Part shown: positions 1 through 11,250 of the stretch, piece by piece | How the letters are laid out: each line of letters opens with the position of its first letter | How positions within the stretch are numbered: position 1 is the stretch's first letter | Assembly: GCA_034008185.1 (NCBI GenBank) | Contig: CM067081.1 | Location: forward strand, 108,013,265 to 108,077,264 | From: Gorsachius magnificus | Lineage: Eukaryota; Chordata; Aves; Pelecaniformes; Ardeidae | Direction: 5' to 3' | Length of the DNA stretch: 64,000 bases | Notes under the pieces: generated by a model | What the model was told of the DNA's origin: nothing | Databases searched by the model: none | The model's input: the letters and a program-made list of their open reading frames with translations, nothing else | Program-made: the position numbers and the translations under genes

Positions 1-130
1 TGGTTAGTTAATACTTCAGAAGTTGAAATTTAATTAATACAACATAGTTCAAAATGTTCATCCATGGTTGAATTTGCAAGATAGCAGCTGATGAACAGAA
101 TATTGGGAAAATAAAAAAGAAAGGAAGAAG

Positions 131-205
131 CAGGGTGGCTCAGAGGGTAAGACACTAACTTTCATCTCTTCTTTGATTCTGAGTTCAAACATCCACTGAG
201 GAAAC
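131..205 (+). repeat. possible tRNA-derived SINE relic
   Basis: The segment has a Pol III A-box-like word (TGGCTCAGAGG, near 137) and, about 45 bases later, a B-box-like word (GAGTTCAAAC, near 181). This spacing resembles the head of an old tRNA-derived SINE. No body, tail or target duplication is visible, so this is a weak call that could be chance. Confidence 0.25.
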
Positions 206-1855
206 AATCTAGATCACAAATCCACACTTAATTTATCAGCATGGACATGATCACCACCTCTGCTCTCAAAGTTTATTACTAGTCTATCATGGAGCTTTAA
301 TAGCCTCCAGCAGGAGAAAGAATTCTGGTAGGTCACCACTGTGGTCACTATACAATAAGAAAGATCCATGGTCTATGGACAGAAATATTGTCACCTTTAC
401 ACCTCCCTGGTACATATGGCTTTGAAGAATTTTCAGGGAAGTACATTCTCAATCTCAGTTCACATATAATCTATGTCCTGAAAAGCTCTCAATAATATTC
501 TCCACCTTATTTGTCTCTTCTTCAGGGAAAAGGTTCTGAAATCTGACTCAAAAAGATCTAAAAATTTTCAGTGTTCAACATGATTCTTCTAATAATATAA
601 CTGCTTTCCCTTTACACATAATTAAAACTGGTAGTTATCAGAAAATTCCCCTGAGTATTCATTCTCTCTTATGTCTTCCACCTGCATGGCACCAAAGTCT
701 CCTCTTCACATTACTGACAGGTGAACATAGCTCAAGAAATCACATCTGAAGAGAAACAAAACATTCATTTTAGCACACAAATTTTTAAGCAGTTTTCAGC
801 TACCTTATTTACTAGCAGATGCATAATATATCAGGGCCTATAATCCATGCTATTTTCTGCATAGAACACCGGTGAGCTCTAGCCCTGTGAATATGTTTTT
901 GCCACTGCTGGGAGTAGGCATCAGGCTGTGGTGGCTCCCAGGGGGTCTGTGAGCTGGGTTTACCATGTGTCCTGTGGCCAATTGCCCATTGCCCAGCCTG
1001 CCTGACCTCCAGCTCTGAGTGTGCCATTGCGGAAGGGGCTGACAGGCCCAGGCAGTCCCTGCTGGACAAAAAACTCCACGGATATTGGGGGGCTTCAGGG
1101 CAGCTTTCACCCCTTCCCTGGGAGCAGGGAGGATAGGAAAATGTATTAAAGGAAACGCAAGAGGACCCCAGGACTGATGAAGAAAAATATCCTACTATCA
1201 ACACCATACTCCTCCCAGTGAAGGCCTCAGGATACTCATAACTCATCATAAACATCCTCATTCTTCTTCAGGAAGACTTAAATTGTCAGCCTTGGGACAC
1301 ACTGGAACCTTGAAAGAGCGAGCATAACTCCAGAGAAAAGGGGCAGATACTAGGAACACTCAGATAATAATTTTAATATTGTATTAATAAGGCTTTGCTA
1401 TTTTACTTGCATGATGTGGACTATTAGAACATTACAGCATTAATTGTGCCAATATACTCTTAGTTTCTTGAATATGAGATGTTCTTTTTCACTCATAATG
1501 AGATTTTGGGTGTAACAGAGCACTTATTGAACTTGCAGAAACACTGAAATGCAGGATTAGCCACTGAGGCTAGCTCTTTTCTCTGCATCACTCATTTATT
1601 TTAGTAAAAGAAGACATGATTAGCAGATGGAAAGTCAAGAATTAGACAATCTATGTGGTTTGTTTCTCTCTTGGGATTGGTTGTTCTTAAGGTTAGGAAA
1701 CCTCTTGCAAAATGAGGAGAAATTAGAGTCAGGAATGGTGCTATGGCAGTAACAGTACAACACAGCCACTGGAACTGCTTGAATCCATTGACATTACCTC
1801 TGTAGCACTAGTGGTGTACTTTTGAAGTGAAAATCCTAGTCATTCCTACCTTACA
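206..1855. other. unassigned AT-rich DNA with a GC-richer patch
   Basis: No gene or recognised repeat is seen. A GC-richer patch at about 880-1140 stands out from its AT-rich surroundings. It has open frames on the minus strand (812-1261) that match no family I recognise. The patch may be an old ERV or LTR remnant, but no terminal structure was found. Confidence 0.4.
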
Positions 1856-2400
1856 GTCATAGCATCACAGAGTCACTCAGGTGGGAAGGGGCTTTAGGAG
1901 GTCTGTAGTCAAACCTGCTGCCCAAATCAGCAGGGGTCAGACCAGGTTGCTTAGGGCTTCTCTAAGCAGGTCTTTAAAACCTCCAGGGATGGAGTCTGCA
2001 CAGCCTCACTGATCAACCCTCTCCCATGCTTGACTGCCCTTGTGAGGAAAAGCCTTATTCTTATATCCAGCCTTAAGCATCTTGTTTCAATTTATACCTG
2101 CTCTTTCTGTCCCATCCCCCTCCCTGCAGCCATGTCTTCTCCAGGATGAACAAGCCCAGCTCCCTCAGCCTCTCCTCACATGGCAAGTGCTCCAGCATTG
2201 ATTGACTTGACATTCCTCCTCTTACCTTGCTTCAGTTTATGGATACCTTTGTTGTACTGGGTGATCCGAACTGGACACAGCATCTAGGTAAGATCTAATG
2301 AGTGATGAATAGAAGGGATACTCACTTCCCTGAACCTACTGCCTGTGTCTCTGTATATAATAGCCCGGGATACTGCTGACCATGTCTGGCTCAGCTTGCT
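1856..2400 (-). mobile_element. old CR1 LINE, 3' portion
   Basis: Read on the minus strand, this follows the CR1 ORF2 C-terminus and 3' UTR. The plus strand starts with a decayed tail (TCATAGCATCACAGAGTCAC) and then carries the reverse complement of the usual CR1 'tccagggatggagtc...' and 'ccagctccctcagcctctcctca' segments. It is much more diverged than the CR1 copies at 21-30 kb and has many frame breaks, so it is an old insertion. The left (3') edge is clear. The right edge is approximate, because similarity fades after about 2400. Confidence 0.75.
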
Positions 2401-2576
2401 CCCAGCCCAGACATTAGCACTCCTTCAACATAGCTCAGGTGGAAAGATGAAGGCCCCAGGCTGAGCTTAAATATAGCTCCTAGGTCCACTGGTGTGGGTG
2501 GAAGTCCCAGATGAGGCTGGTCAGGCATACTCAAGGCCCTGCTGCTCTGCACTATTTGGTAAAGTAGAATTAGTCT

Positions 2577-2813
2577 TTGTTTACCTGCTCACAGAACCTT
2601 ACAGTCCAAACACTTTTGAGGACTTTATATCTGACCATTCCTCTTAAGCATCCTGTTACAGAGGGGACTGTGAAGGAGCAAATAACAAGTATGTTTGTGG
2701 ATAAGATGCTACATCCTAATGCATTTATTGAATTGTTCAGTATTATCAAGTGTGTGCTTGAAAAGGCTTCTGCTATTGCTAATTTGGTGCAGGAAAAGTT
2801 TATGATTTCATGA
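2577..2813 (+). other. coding-like segment of unknown origin
   Basis: An open frame of 78 codons has a protein-like mix of residues (for example KEQITSMFVDKMLHPNAF) and lacks the low complexity of nearby chance frames. A good splice acceptor (tttacctgctcacag) lies at 2580-2594, and a GTATGT donor-like word follows at 2689. In a second frame the first 50 bases also read plausibly, so a frameshifted retrocopy is another option. No family was recognised. It may be chance. Confidence 0.2.
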
Positions 2814-2839
2814 GCAAACAATGTGGCCAAAGGTTTCAT

Positions 2840-4119
2840 TAAGTGCCATCATTTAGTGTATTTGTTTGGATAGTCTACAGATAAATTGAGTAAAATGTTG
2901 GAAGATAGAGGATAATTAGATTTCTATTAAGAAAGGCAAAATGAAAGTGCATATATTGAGAAGCAGGTCTTTCCTTCTGAGAGTGATATGGGAATTCAGA
3001 AGGAAAAATATACTATTCTCCTTATTGTGACAATAACACCATTTAAAATTGAACTCAGTAAGAGATATGCTTAATTACTTGGAAAGATCTAATTTCCCAG
3101 AAAAATGTTTGATATATATCCCTGAAGACTTCATTCTTCTGCTTAGTCCAAAAAACAGGTTTAGCATGATGCACAGCAGTAAAAATTTCTTATCCCAGTA
3201 ATATGCTTGGTTCAGAGGCATGTTTCTCAAAAGAGACAGAAGCAGTCTAGCTTTTTGACCATTCATTACCTGGCAAGTGCACTGACATTGCCTGCTAGTG
3301 TACTAATTAGTCTCAGCTGAGGCCATGGTTTTATCAGTGTGGACACTTGGCTTCTGGCAATTGGATCAAGGTCGTGAATCTAATTTAATGTAGTTTTTGA
3401 ACTCTGAATTTAAGATGTATGTGTACAAGTGTTATTTGTAACTTGTTACTCTGCTAAAACTGCACTAAGTCAGTACAATGTTAAGGCAATTTGATGCCAC
3501 TGCCTATGTGCTAACCATTCTCTTAACCCTTGTGGATTAACCCTTGAAATCTGGAGGAGTGCTTTGTCACTGCCTCACTCTGGAAGCAGCACCTTAAAAA
3601 GGTGTTATTTCTGAGAATGACATCTTGGTGTCAGCAAAATACTAGAGTTACATGATATGTCATTTCTAAAAGTACAGTCTTCAAAGAAAGGTCTTTCAGG
3701 AAATCGATGGAAGGCCATAAGTAAAAACTTTGATATTATTCAGGTAGGCAAGTCACTACAGTGGCCAGAGTTTTCAGCTGGGAAATCGGTCATACTGTCA
3801 TTTTCTCCTGATTTAATTTTCCTAACCACTGCTGACTGCAGTTAAGTATGTTGTTCTAGATATGTATACTAAGATCTATTCTGTATTATTTCTCACTCCT
3901 TAATGCATCCTACTTCATTGTTTATTTCCCATCCTTGCTTTGAATCCTATTTAATGGAGTCCTGTTTAGCTGTTCATTCCTCTGTACCCTCTAGTCCTTC
4001 AAATTTTTCTGTTATTTATTATCCTATTTTTCCTTTTCTCTTTATCCGGTGCTGTTGTCCAAGTCCAATCTGTTCACTTCCATCTCTGTAGGAACATGAA
4101 TAAGAGGCTATGCTTGTAC
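2840..4119. other. unassigned AT-rich DNA
   Basis: No recognised repeat, RNA gene or coding segment is seen. The short open frames here look random in composition. Confidence 0.5.
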
Positions 4120-4299
4120 CTGTGCTAGGTTGGGGCAACCCTGTTTCCATATTTATGTGACAGCTAGCCTTCTTTTCTCTGTTCTTTTCAGCTGCAGTAA
4201 TGGCTGGGTCAGCTGGTTTGCTGTGAGATGGTAGACTGGCTAGGATGGACTGGAGGAGGTCTGACACTTCCAGGATTTCCCGGAACATATGTAGAAACT
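4120..4299 (-). other. candidate internal coding exon, gene unknown
   Basis: On the minus strand a pyrimidine-rich acceptor (CTGTTTCTTTAG) precedes 4299, and a donor (CACAG|GTACAAG) follows 4120. The 180-nt exon length is a multiple of three. One frame is open throughout: two leading bases, 59 codons, one trailing base. It reads like a soluble, partly helical protein, for example REILEVSDLLQSILASL near its start. I do not recognise the protein. Its phase fits a 21-nt candidate microexon at 34346-34366 further upstream on the same strand. Family, expression and conservation are unknown. A chance exon-like segment remains possible. Confidence 0.35.
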
Positions 4300-7234
4300 C
4301 TAAAGAAACAGAATTAACAATATTAAGCTAAAGTTCAGATGTGAGCAGAAAGTGATGGGTCTAGGATGCCCTTGTTTGGTTTTAATTTTCACTGTCATAG
4401 AAATGAAGCATGCTTTGAATGCATGGAATCCTGCTCTCTGATCCCTTTGAAGTAATGCATACATTTCCTTCTTGTAATTTGTGAGATCTTCCAAATTTTG
4501 AACAAAGACAGAACTAAATAGAATAAAATTTAAATAATAAAACTTTCCTTAAAATAAGGGCTTTCAAGTTTCAGGGAAAAAGAAAGAAAAATATTTCAGA
4601 TAAAAGTTATACTAACAAACATTTAAAGAATAATTATTTTACAGATACAGCTCATGTGACTGATGCGTAGGAAAATAGATCTATATAAGCAAAAGATACA
4701 GAAGTTCTAGTTACAAGATTTCTTTTTTTCTGGAAAAATTGACTCATAAAATGGTGTTTTAACTCATCTTTCTTTAAATATCCACAATGCCATTATGAAT
4801 TCCTCATCTAGATTCTTATATGGTCAATGGAGAGAGTTAGATGTGGTTTGCATGCAATTCATCTGTCTTATCTGTTTTAGGATAAGATTAATGGAACTAC
4901 AGATGTGACTGTTTTTCTCCCACTGACTATAAAGGCAGCCTAAAAGAGTCTCTCAGATGCAGATATTGTATGACTAAGCTTAAAATGAGGTGATATGTCT
5001 CCTCGGCCATTGGTGTTTACAAATAAAATAGGAAAACAAATCAAAACCTCAGTCTTTGATAGGGATGCCCTAAAAGGGAACACTTAGAAATGTCTAAGTC
5101 TATCATATTTTTATATTTGTGACTGAAAGCTTGTAACTTTAGAAATCCTGACTATAACTTAAATTCTTGAAATGTTATAGTCATATCAGTGAACCTGGAA
5201 TAATAAAAAATGTATCCCAAGCTGCCTGTAAAATTGATTGACCCAGCTTTGACCCACTGGAAGCCAGAAATCTTCAGCTGCCAGTAAGGAAACCAGCAAG
5301 GCGTCTGTTGGTGAAGGTTCAGTCTACCTAATTTGCATTTACAGAATTAGTTTTGTCAGAAAGTGCTACCTGTAAGGCACTGTAAGGCACTGCTTTCCTT
5401 CAGTGGGCTGCCCTCATGCTGGCCCTGCATTCTAGAGCCTACAAGGAGAGATGCCAGAGTGTGAAGCACACCACTTTGTGCAGAACAAATTATAAAATAC
5501 TGCTAAAACACTGTTAGTTATACCACTTTTTTAAAAGACTGTAGAAATAATAGGATCACATTAATAGCATGAGCTCTAGTGTATTGTACAACACAGCAGC
5601 TCCTGTATTCCTCAGGATCATTACAGAATACAAAAAAAGAATATTCATTTGCATGAAAAATTCCTCCCATTTTTTTTTCTTCCTTGTATAAATTTGACTA
5701 TGAAATTCCCATCTTTCACTGAGATTAGTCTATCTTAGTCTCTCTATTAGTCTATCTCTTTATTCGCACTGATGCTATGATGAGAAATGGTATATAATTG
5801 CTCTTCAGGAATTAGTCACAAGCATAACGCATTTTGTTTTTATGAAGCAAGTTTGTAATGTATGTTATGCATACATGCTTCTAAAATAAATGGTATCAAT
5901 TATTATTATCTTTACAACTTCTCTGCCTTGGCAAGAACAAAAAGTAATGTCATACGTCAGAATCCTCATAAAGAAGATAATAGCTCCTCCCCATAAAACA
6001 AACAACAACCTACAATGTATCATTTGTGGCCCTAAAATGTCCATCATACACATTTGTGCACTATATAAAAAATAATTTCCATAGTACTGTTCAAATAACT
6101 TATTCTGCTGGTTTGGAACTACACTTTTATCAACCTTATATTGCAGCATCCCTAGAGTTACAACATCAGCCATTAACTTTGAAATATCAGGAAAAGGAGA
6201 ACCTAACTTCACTGACAACTGAACTTGATAATAAAATATCTAATAACTGATAATCAAAACCCCCTACTCTATATTTTACAAATATTTCAAACCCAATCCA
6301 TAAAAGTCTTACAAGAATAAATGTCTTTGTTACCCCATTACTAAAAAATAACATGCCTACTCTTATGCCAATGCAATACTTTACATGCTTATTTCCAAGG
6401 GCTTATGTATCTCCTACACCAAATACTCTGATGCATCAGTTATATGAAAGTAACACAATTTTAGTCAGGGAAATTAAAATGTCAGTAGGTTTCCTTTATT
6501 TGTACTTAAAAAATGTATTTCTAAAAATTTTAATACACAGCAAAAATTGTAATATAATCAATAGCCATTACTACTAAAGGTAGGACTGAACGCTTTGTTC
6601 TGATACTTGCTAACTTTATGAATAATGCTATTGTGGTTCGGAGGATTATCCATATGCATGAGTTAAATATGTACATAAACATCAACAAGATCAAGGTCAT
6701 AACTTATTGAATGAGTCTTTTCCTCAGTTATTTTTGGACCACAAGCACATTATGCTAAAGCTAGAGATGTGTCTGATATATTTGCTGATGGCCTCCAAGA
6801 CGAATTTTGCTAAAACTACAAAACAGGCTTAGGTTGGCCTTGTACATTTAGCTGGGAGAAAGTCTGCAATGGTTCTTAGTTTATCTGAAAAGACTGTCTG
6901 TCCTTAATACCAGGATTAAAGTAACATGCTTTACGGCACAATTTGAAATATTGTGCTTGAAATCTCTGCAGGATCACCCAACCTGCTGAGAATAATTTCA
7001 GAAACTAACAGTACCATTAAAAATAAATATTCTACTGACTATTCTACCAAATTGTCATTGCAACAAATGACAAGGACCATCCCCCAGGGCTAACCTAAAA
7101 TGTCTGATCTCTGTCTGACTGTATCTTGATTCTATGCTAAGTTGTCTGATGTTTGAAGACTGTGCAAAAAACCCCACCTCCCTGGTTTTCTGCATTTAAG
7201 CATTTGAAATTAATTCTCAGGCAGTGAAAACAAA
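4300..7234. other. unassigned AT-rich DNA
   Basis: No supported gene. A short direct repeat (ctgtaaggcactgtaaggcactg) lies near 5371. The longest frame, 117 codons on the minus strand at 5865-6218, is in AT-rich sequence and matches no known family. Confidence 0.5.
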
Positions 7235-8609
7235 ATACAGACTCATGGAATCATAGAATTGTTTAGGTTGGAAAAGACCTGTAACATCATCAAGTCCAAA
7301 CATTAATCTAACATGGCCATTCCACCACTAAACCACGTCCCTAAGTGCCACATCTGCACACCTTTTAAGTACCTCCAGGGATGGGGACTTGACCACTTCT
7401 CTGGGAAGCCCATTCCAATGCTTAACAACAATTTCAGTGGAGAAATTTTTCCTAATATCCAATCTAAACCTCCCCTGGCACAACTTGAGGCCATTTCCTC
7501 TCATCCTATCACTTGTTACTTGGGAGAAGATACTGACACCCACCTCACTACAGCCTCCTTTCAGGCAGTTGTAGAGGGCGATCAGGTCTCCCCTCAGCCT
7601 CCTCTTCTCCAGACTAAACAACCCCAGTTCCCTCAGCCACTCCTCATAAGACTTGTGCTCCAGACCCCTCACCAGCTCTGTTGCTCTCCTCTGGAGATGC
7701 TTCTGAACCTCAACGTCTTCCTTGTAATGAGGGGCCCAAAACTGAACACAGAATGTGAGGTGTGGCCTCGCCAGTGCAGAGTACAGGTGCATGATCCCTT
7801 CCCTACTCCTGCTGGCCACACTATTCCTGATACAAGCCAGGATGCTATTAGCCTTCTTGGCCATCTGGCCACACTGTTGGCTCATATTTGGCCACCTATT
7901 GACCAACACCCCCAGGTCCTTTTCTGCCAGGCAGATTTCCAGCCACTCTTCCCCAAGCCTGTAGTGTTGCATGGGGTTGTTGTGACCCAAGTGCAGGACC
8001 CGGCACCTGGCCTCATTAAGCTTCATACAGTTGGCCTTGGCCCATTGATCCAGCCTATCCAGATCCCTCTGTAGAGCCTTCCTACCCTCAAGCAGATCAA
8101 CACTCCCGCCCAACTTGGTTTCATCTGCAAACTTACTGAGGTGCACTGAATCCCCACGTCCAGATCTTTGATAAAAATATCAGACAAAACTGTCCCCAGT
8201 AATGAGCCCTGAGCCCTGTGACAAGTGGTCACAACCACTTGTGAGCAGCCACCAACTGGATTTTACTCCATTCACCACCACTTTTTGGGCCTAGATATCC
8301 AGACAGTTTTTCATGCAGTGAAGTGTACACCTGTCTAAGCCATGAGCAGCCAGTTTCTCTAGGAGAACGCCGTGTCAAAGGCCTTGCTGAAGTCCAGGTA
8401 GACAATGCCCACAGCCTTTCCCTCATCCACTAAGTGGATCACCTTGTCAGATTAGTCAAGCAGGACCTGATTTTTGTGAACCCATTCTGGCTGGTCCTGA
8501 TCACCTGCTTGTCCTGTACATGCAATGTGATGGCACTCAAGATGATCGGCTCCATAACCTTCCCTGGTATTGAGGTCAGACTGATGGACTTGTAGTTCCC
8601 TGGATCTCT
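7235..8609 (-). mobile_element. CR1 LINE, 3' half of an ERV-interrupted copy
   Basis: The 3' end on the minus strand is at about 7235, where the plus strand reads catggaatcatagaattg, the reverse of the CR1 octamer tail. An open frame of 272 codons (7328-8146) covers the end of the reverse transcriptase and the ORF2 C-terminus. It begins with the catalytic-loop region, where the usual FADD reads FADE. Further 5' the reading frame is broken, but CR1 similarity continues to about 8609. There the element is cut by a provirus, and 5' CR1 sequence resumes at about 10720 on the same strand. It belongs to a different, older-looking CR1 subfamily than the copies at 21-30 kb and resembles the copy at 26104-26757. 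Confidence 0.88.
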
Positions 8610-8872
8610 GTCTTACAGGCGATAGGACACTACCTCCTGCTTTAATACATGCCAAAGGCTTACAAGAGACAATAGACTGGTCTGACACACCACAGGTGAT
8701 GTGGTGGGATCCTATGAGTAGTACCTGGAATGGCCCCATAAAGCTACTAACATGGGGAAAGGGTTATGCTTGTGTAATTACAGATTCCGGACCACGATGG
8801 GTACTAGCAAAATGTATCTGGCCCTGGCTGCGACGTCCCAAGGATGACAGACAACCTCAGATGCCCAAATAA
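8610..8872 (+). pseudogene. pol: retroviral pol remnant (integrase C-terminal end)
   Basis: An open frame runs from the CR1 junction to a TAA at 8870-8872. Its middle has the Trp-rich pattern of a retroviral integrase C-terminal DNA-binding domain (WGKGYACVITDSGPRW, from about 8750). This domain normally helps join viral DNA to the host genome. Only the last 80 or so codons remain, without the catalytic core or the zinc-binding domain, so it cannot act. Its end overlaps the env start by 29 bases in a different frame, an arrangement usual in retroviruses. The left limit is approximate. Confidence 0.7.
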
Positions 8873-10403
8873 CTGCGGCTGTGTTCCTTGGATACAGGTT
8901 ATCTGTCCAGACTGTGGAGATATTTGCTGGACTGCTGTGGTGGGACCCTTTTTGTGCAGAAGGAGTGACAGCGGGATACTGCTCAACCTCATCATGGGGT
9001 TCAAGAGCTTAGCAATGGGATTGATAATATGTATATGGGTAATGGTATGAAAAATAGAGCAGATAGAGGGAATTACAAGCATTAAGAATCGTTGAAGCAT
9101 GTGGTTAACATGGACAAATGCGACAGGGCAAACATCCTTTTGCTTATCTTTAGGCACTCCAGGAGACCCTTTTAGCACGTGCTTAATAGGGATGCCATAT
9201 TTGAACATGAACGATTGGAAGGAGTTTGTTAGAAACAACACAATACTAAACGTGTCCATAGTAAACTCCACTTGCTGTCAGCATTATAACTGCAGCAAGT
9301 CGCAGCTACAACGCACCTGTCACAATGATACAGAGTTGTTAGCAGCTTTGATCACCACCAACTTGAACATCTCGTTGCCATGGGACCCACAGGAGTTAGG
9401 TTTGTTGACATTGATAAATGGTAGTAATGGGTGCTTTACATTGGGAGGTAAGTTGTATAGTCACCATGGCCAATATGAAAGGGGAAATTGGTATCGATGG
9501 ACAAACGTAACTGGCCCGACTCCAGGGTATACATACACATCCTCAACCGGCAGCTACTGCCTCGGATCTGTCGGATCTGAAGCTCTCAATCAGGTATTCC
9601 CCATGTGGAACAATGATTCTGTGAAAGCCCTACCCCCAGGTTATTTTTTGATATGTGGAGATCGAGCATGGGCAAGTATTCAAAAAAATGCAATAGGAGG
9701 CCCATGTTATTTTGGTAAGCTATCATTGTTTGCCCCTATTCATGTTAGCTTGCTAAACATGTCCATCTGGAATATCACGAGAAGACCTAGAACTAAACGA
9801 TTCCTACAACAATTAGGACCAGACTGCAAGGATCAGGTAATTTTCTGGGACACGCCAACCAGAGTAATTGCATCTTTTCTGGCCCCCAGAGTGATGGTCG
9901 CCCAAAATGCCCGAACTGTTCAGAAATTGGCCTGCTGGACAGCAAAACAGTTGAGTATCACTTCTGAAATTCTGACCTAACTTATGGCTGACATAGATAG
10001 TGTAAGGTATGCAGCTCTACAGGACAGAGCCACCACAGACTTTTTGCTGTTAGCGCAGGGTCATGGATGTGAAGATTTTGAAGGAATGTGTTGCTTTAAC
10101 CTGTCTGATCACTCTGAGTCCATACATAGTAAGTTACAACAACTACAAGAGAATATGAGAAAGCTACAGGTTGACAGGAATCTGTGGGACATGTTTTGGG
10201 ATAATTTGGGATGGGGAGTACTGAAATGGCTGGGTGATTTATTAATGTATGCTTTAGTATTAATTTTAGCTGGTTTGTTTATATTGGTTTTAATTCCTAT
10301 AATATTGTGCTGTGTAACTGATATGATAAAGAAGGCTCTACATGGAGTTTGGATAGCACAAAACAAAGAAGGGGGAATTGTGGATACACTCCTAGCAGAA
10401 TGA
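8844..10403 (+). pseudogene. env: endogenous retrovirus env, broken by stop codons
   Basis: One frame runs from ATG 8844 to the stop at 10401-10403. It is interrupted by TGA at 9048-9050, TGA at 9093-9095 and TAA at 9978-9980, so no full Env can be made. The leader has a hydrophobic stretch just before the first stop. The surface part (9099-9800) has twelve N-glycosylation sequons and many cysteines. A furin-type RTKR site ends at 9800. The transmembrane part has a Cys-bounded internal hydrophobic region, a CX6CC motif at 10068-10094 and a membrane anchor at about 10230-10318. These traits fit alpharetrovirus-like Env. The longest uninterrupted pieces are 9099-9980 and 9984-10403, the second covering most of the transmembrane subunit. 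No frameshift was seen, which is notable for a fossil gene. Confidence 0.88.
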
Positions 10404-10437
10404 GGACATCAAGTCCTGATAAGGTTGCAATGCTATT

Positions 10438-10447
10438 AAAGGGGAAA
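10438..10447 (+). promoter_or_regulatory. polypurine tract of the provirus
   Basis: The run AAAGGGGAAA lies directly before the TG that opens the LTR. This is the expected plus-strand primer site for retroviral reverse transcription. Confidence 0.8.
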
Positions 10448-10706
10448 TGCTTAGCCAGTATATGGAACTTAGTTGCTAGAGTAAAGAAGCAGTAACCGCA
10501 AGCAGGATAAGATGATGACAATGAAATAACCAATGAGTGAGCTGGAGGCTTATATGCTTGTCTGATAGACAGTAGTATGTATGAATTAGAAAAGTATACA
10601 TGATTGTGTGTACGGAGCTTGGAAGAATATAAAAGCTGTATGCAAAGGTATAATAAACGGCTTCTGGAGATCATATTGGTCGGCGTCAGGAGTCTGGTCT
10701 TCCGCA
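10448..10706 (+). repeat. 3' LTR of the alpharetrovirus-like provirus
   Basis: A short LTR of about 259 bases opens with TGC after the polypurine tract and most likely closes with GCA at 10704-10706; a CA at 10710 is an alternative end. A TATA box (ATATAAAA) lies at about 10627 and an AATAAA polyadenylation signal at 10652-10657, the usual order for U3 and R. It has no 5' partner. CR1 sequence follows within about 15 bases. Confidence 0.75.
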
Positions 10707-10719
10707 CCCATCCAGCCCC

Positions 10720-11250
10720 GTAGACTTGTATGTGTCTAAGTGGTGTAGCAGGTCACTAACCATTTCCCCTTGGATTATGTGGGCTTCATTCTGCTCCTAT
10801 GCCTGTCTTCCAGCTCAGGGGGCTGGATAGCCCAAGAACTACTGGTCTGACTATTAAAGACTGAGGCAAAGAAGGCATTAAGTACCTCAGCCTTTGTCAC
10901 TCTGTTTCTCCCCACATCCAGTAAAAGATGGAGATTCTCCTTAGCCCTTCTTTTGTTACTAATGTCTCTATAGAAATATTTTTTATTGTCTTTTAGCCAG
11001 GTTAAGTTCTAGTTGTGCTTTGGCTCTTCTAATTTTCCCCCCGCATAACCTCGTGACATTCTTGTAGTCCTCCTGAGTTGCCTGCCCCTTTTTCCAAAGG
11101 TCATAAAGTCTCTTTTTTTTCCTGAGTTCCAGCCAAAGCTCTCTCTTCAGCTAGATGGTTTTCTTCCCCATTGGCTTATCTTCCAGCATATGGGGATGGC
11201 CTGTTCCTGCACCTTTAAGATTTCCCTCTGGAAGAATGCCCAGCCTATGC
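10720..11250 (-). mobile_element. CR1 LINE, 5' part of the ERV-interrupted copy
   Basis: The plus strand carries the reverse complement of the central CR1 ORF2 region, for example gtctaagtggtgtagcaggtcac and tcctgagttgcctgcccctt. It continues the CR1 seen at 7235-8609, but several hundred CR1 bases that belong between the two parts are absent. The frames are decayed. The right edge is approximate. Confidence 0.8.

Larger units (their letters stand above)
8610..10706 (+). mobile_element. 5'-deleted alpharetrovirus-like endogenous retrovirus
   Basis: The element has, in order, the end of pol, an overlapping env gene broken by stops, a polypurine tract and a 3' LTR. The 5' LTR, primer-binding site, gag and most of pol are missing. 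It lies inside a minus-strand CR1. The CR1 parts on its two sides do not meet, because a stretch of CR1 is missing as well. A deletion that removed the provirus's 5' part together with adjacent CR1 is the simplest reading. The Env layout (furin-type site, a Cys-bounded internal fusion region and a CX6CC motif) points to the alpharetrovirus-like group. Confidence 0.85.

Noticed and set aside
131..205. Functional tRNA gene
   Set aside because: A- and B-box-like words are present but no cloverleaf with a complete acceptor stem can be formed.
5865..6218. 117-codon minus-strand frame
   Set aside because: AT-rich with no motif or family and no splice or retrocopy signs; chance is likely.
7313..8074. 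253-codon plus-strand open frame
   Set aside because: It is the antisense shadow of the CR1 ORF2 C-terminus, which reads on the minus strand.
9440..9465. Splice-donor-like GGAG|GTAAGT in env
   Set aside because: No matching acceptor or exon structure; it lies inside the surface-subunit coding sequence.
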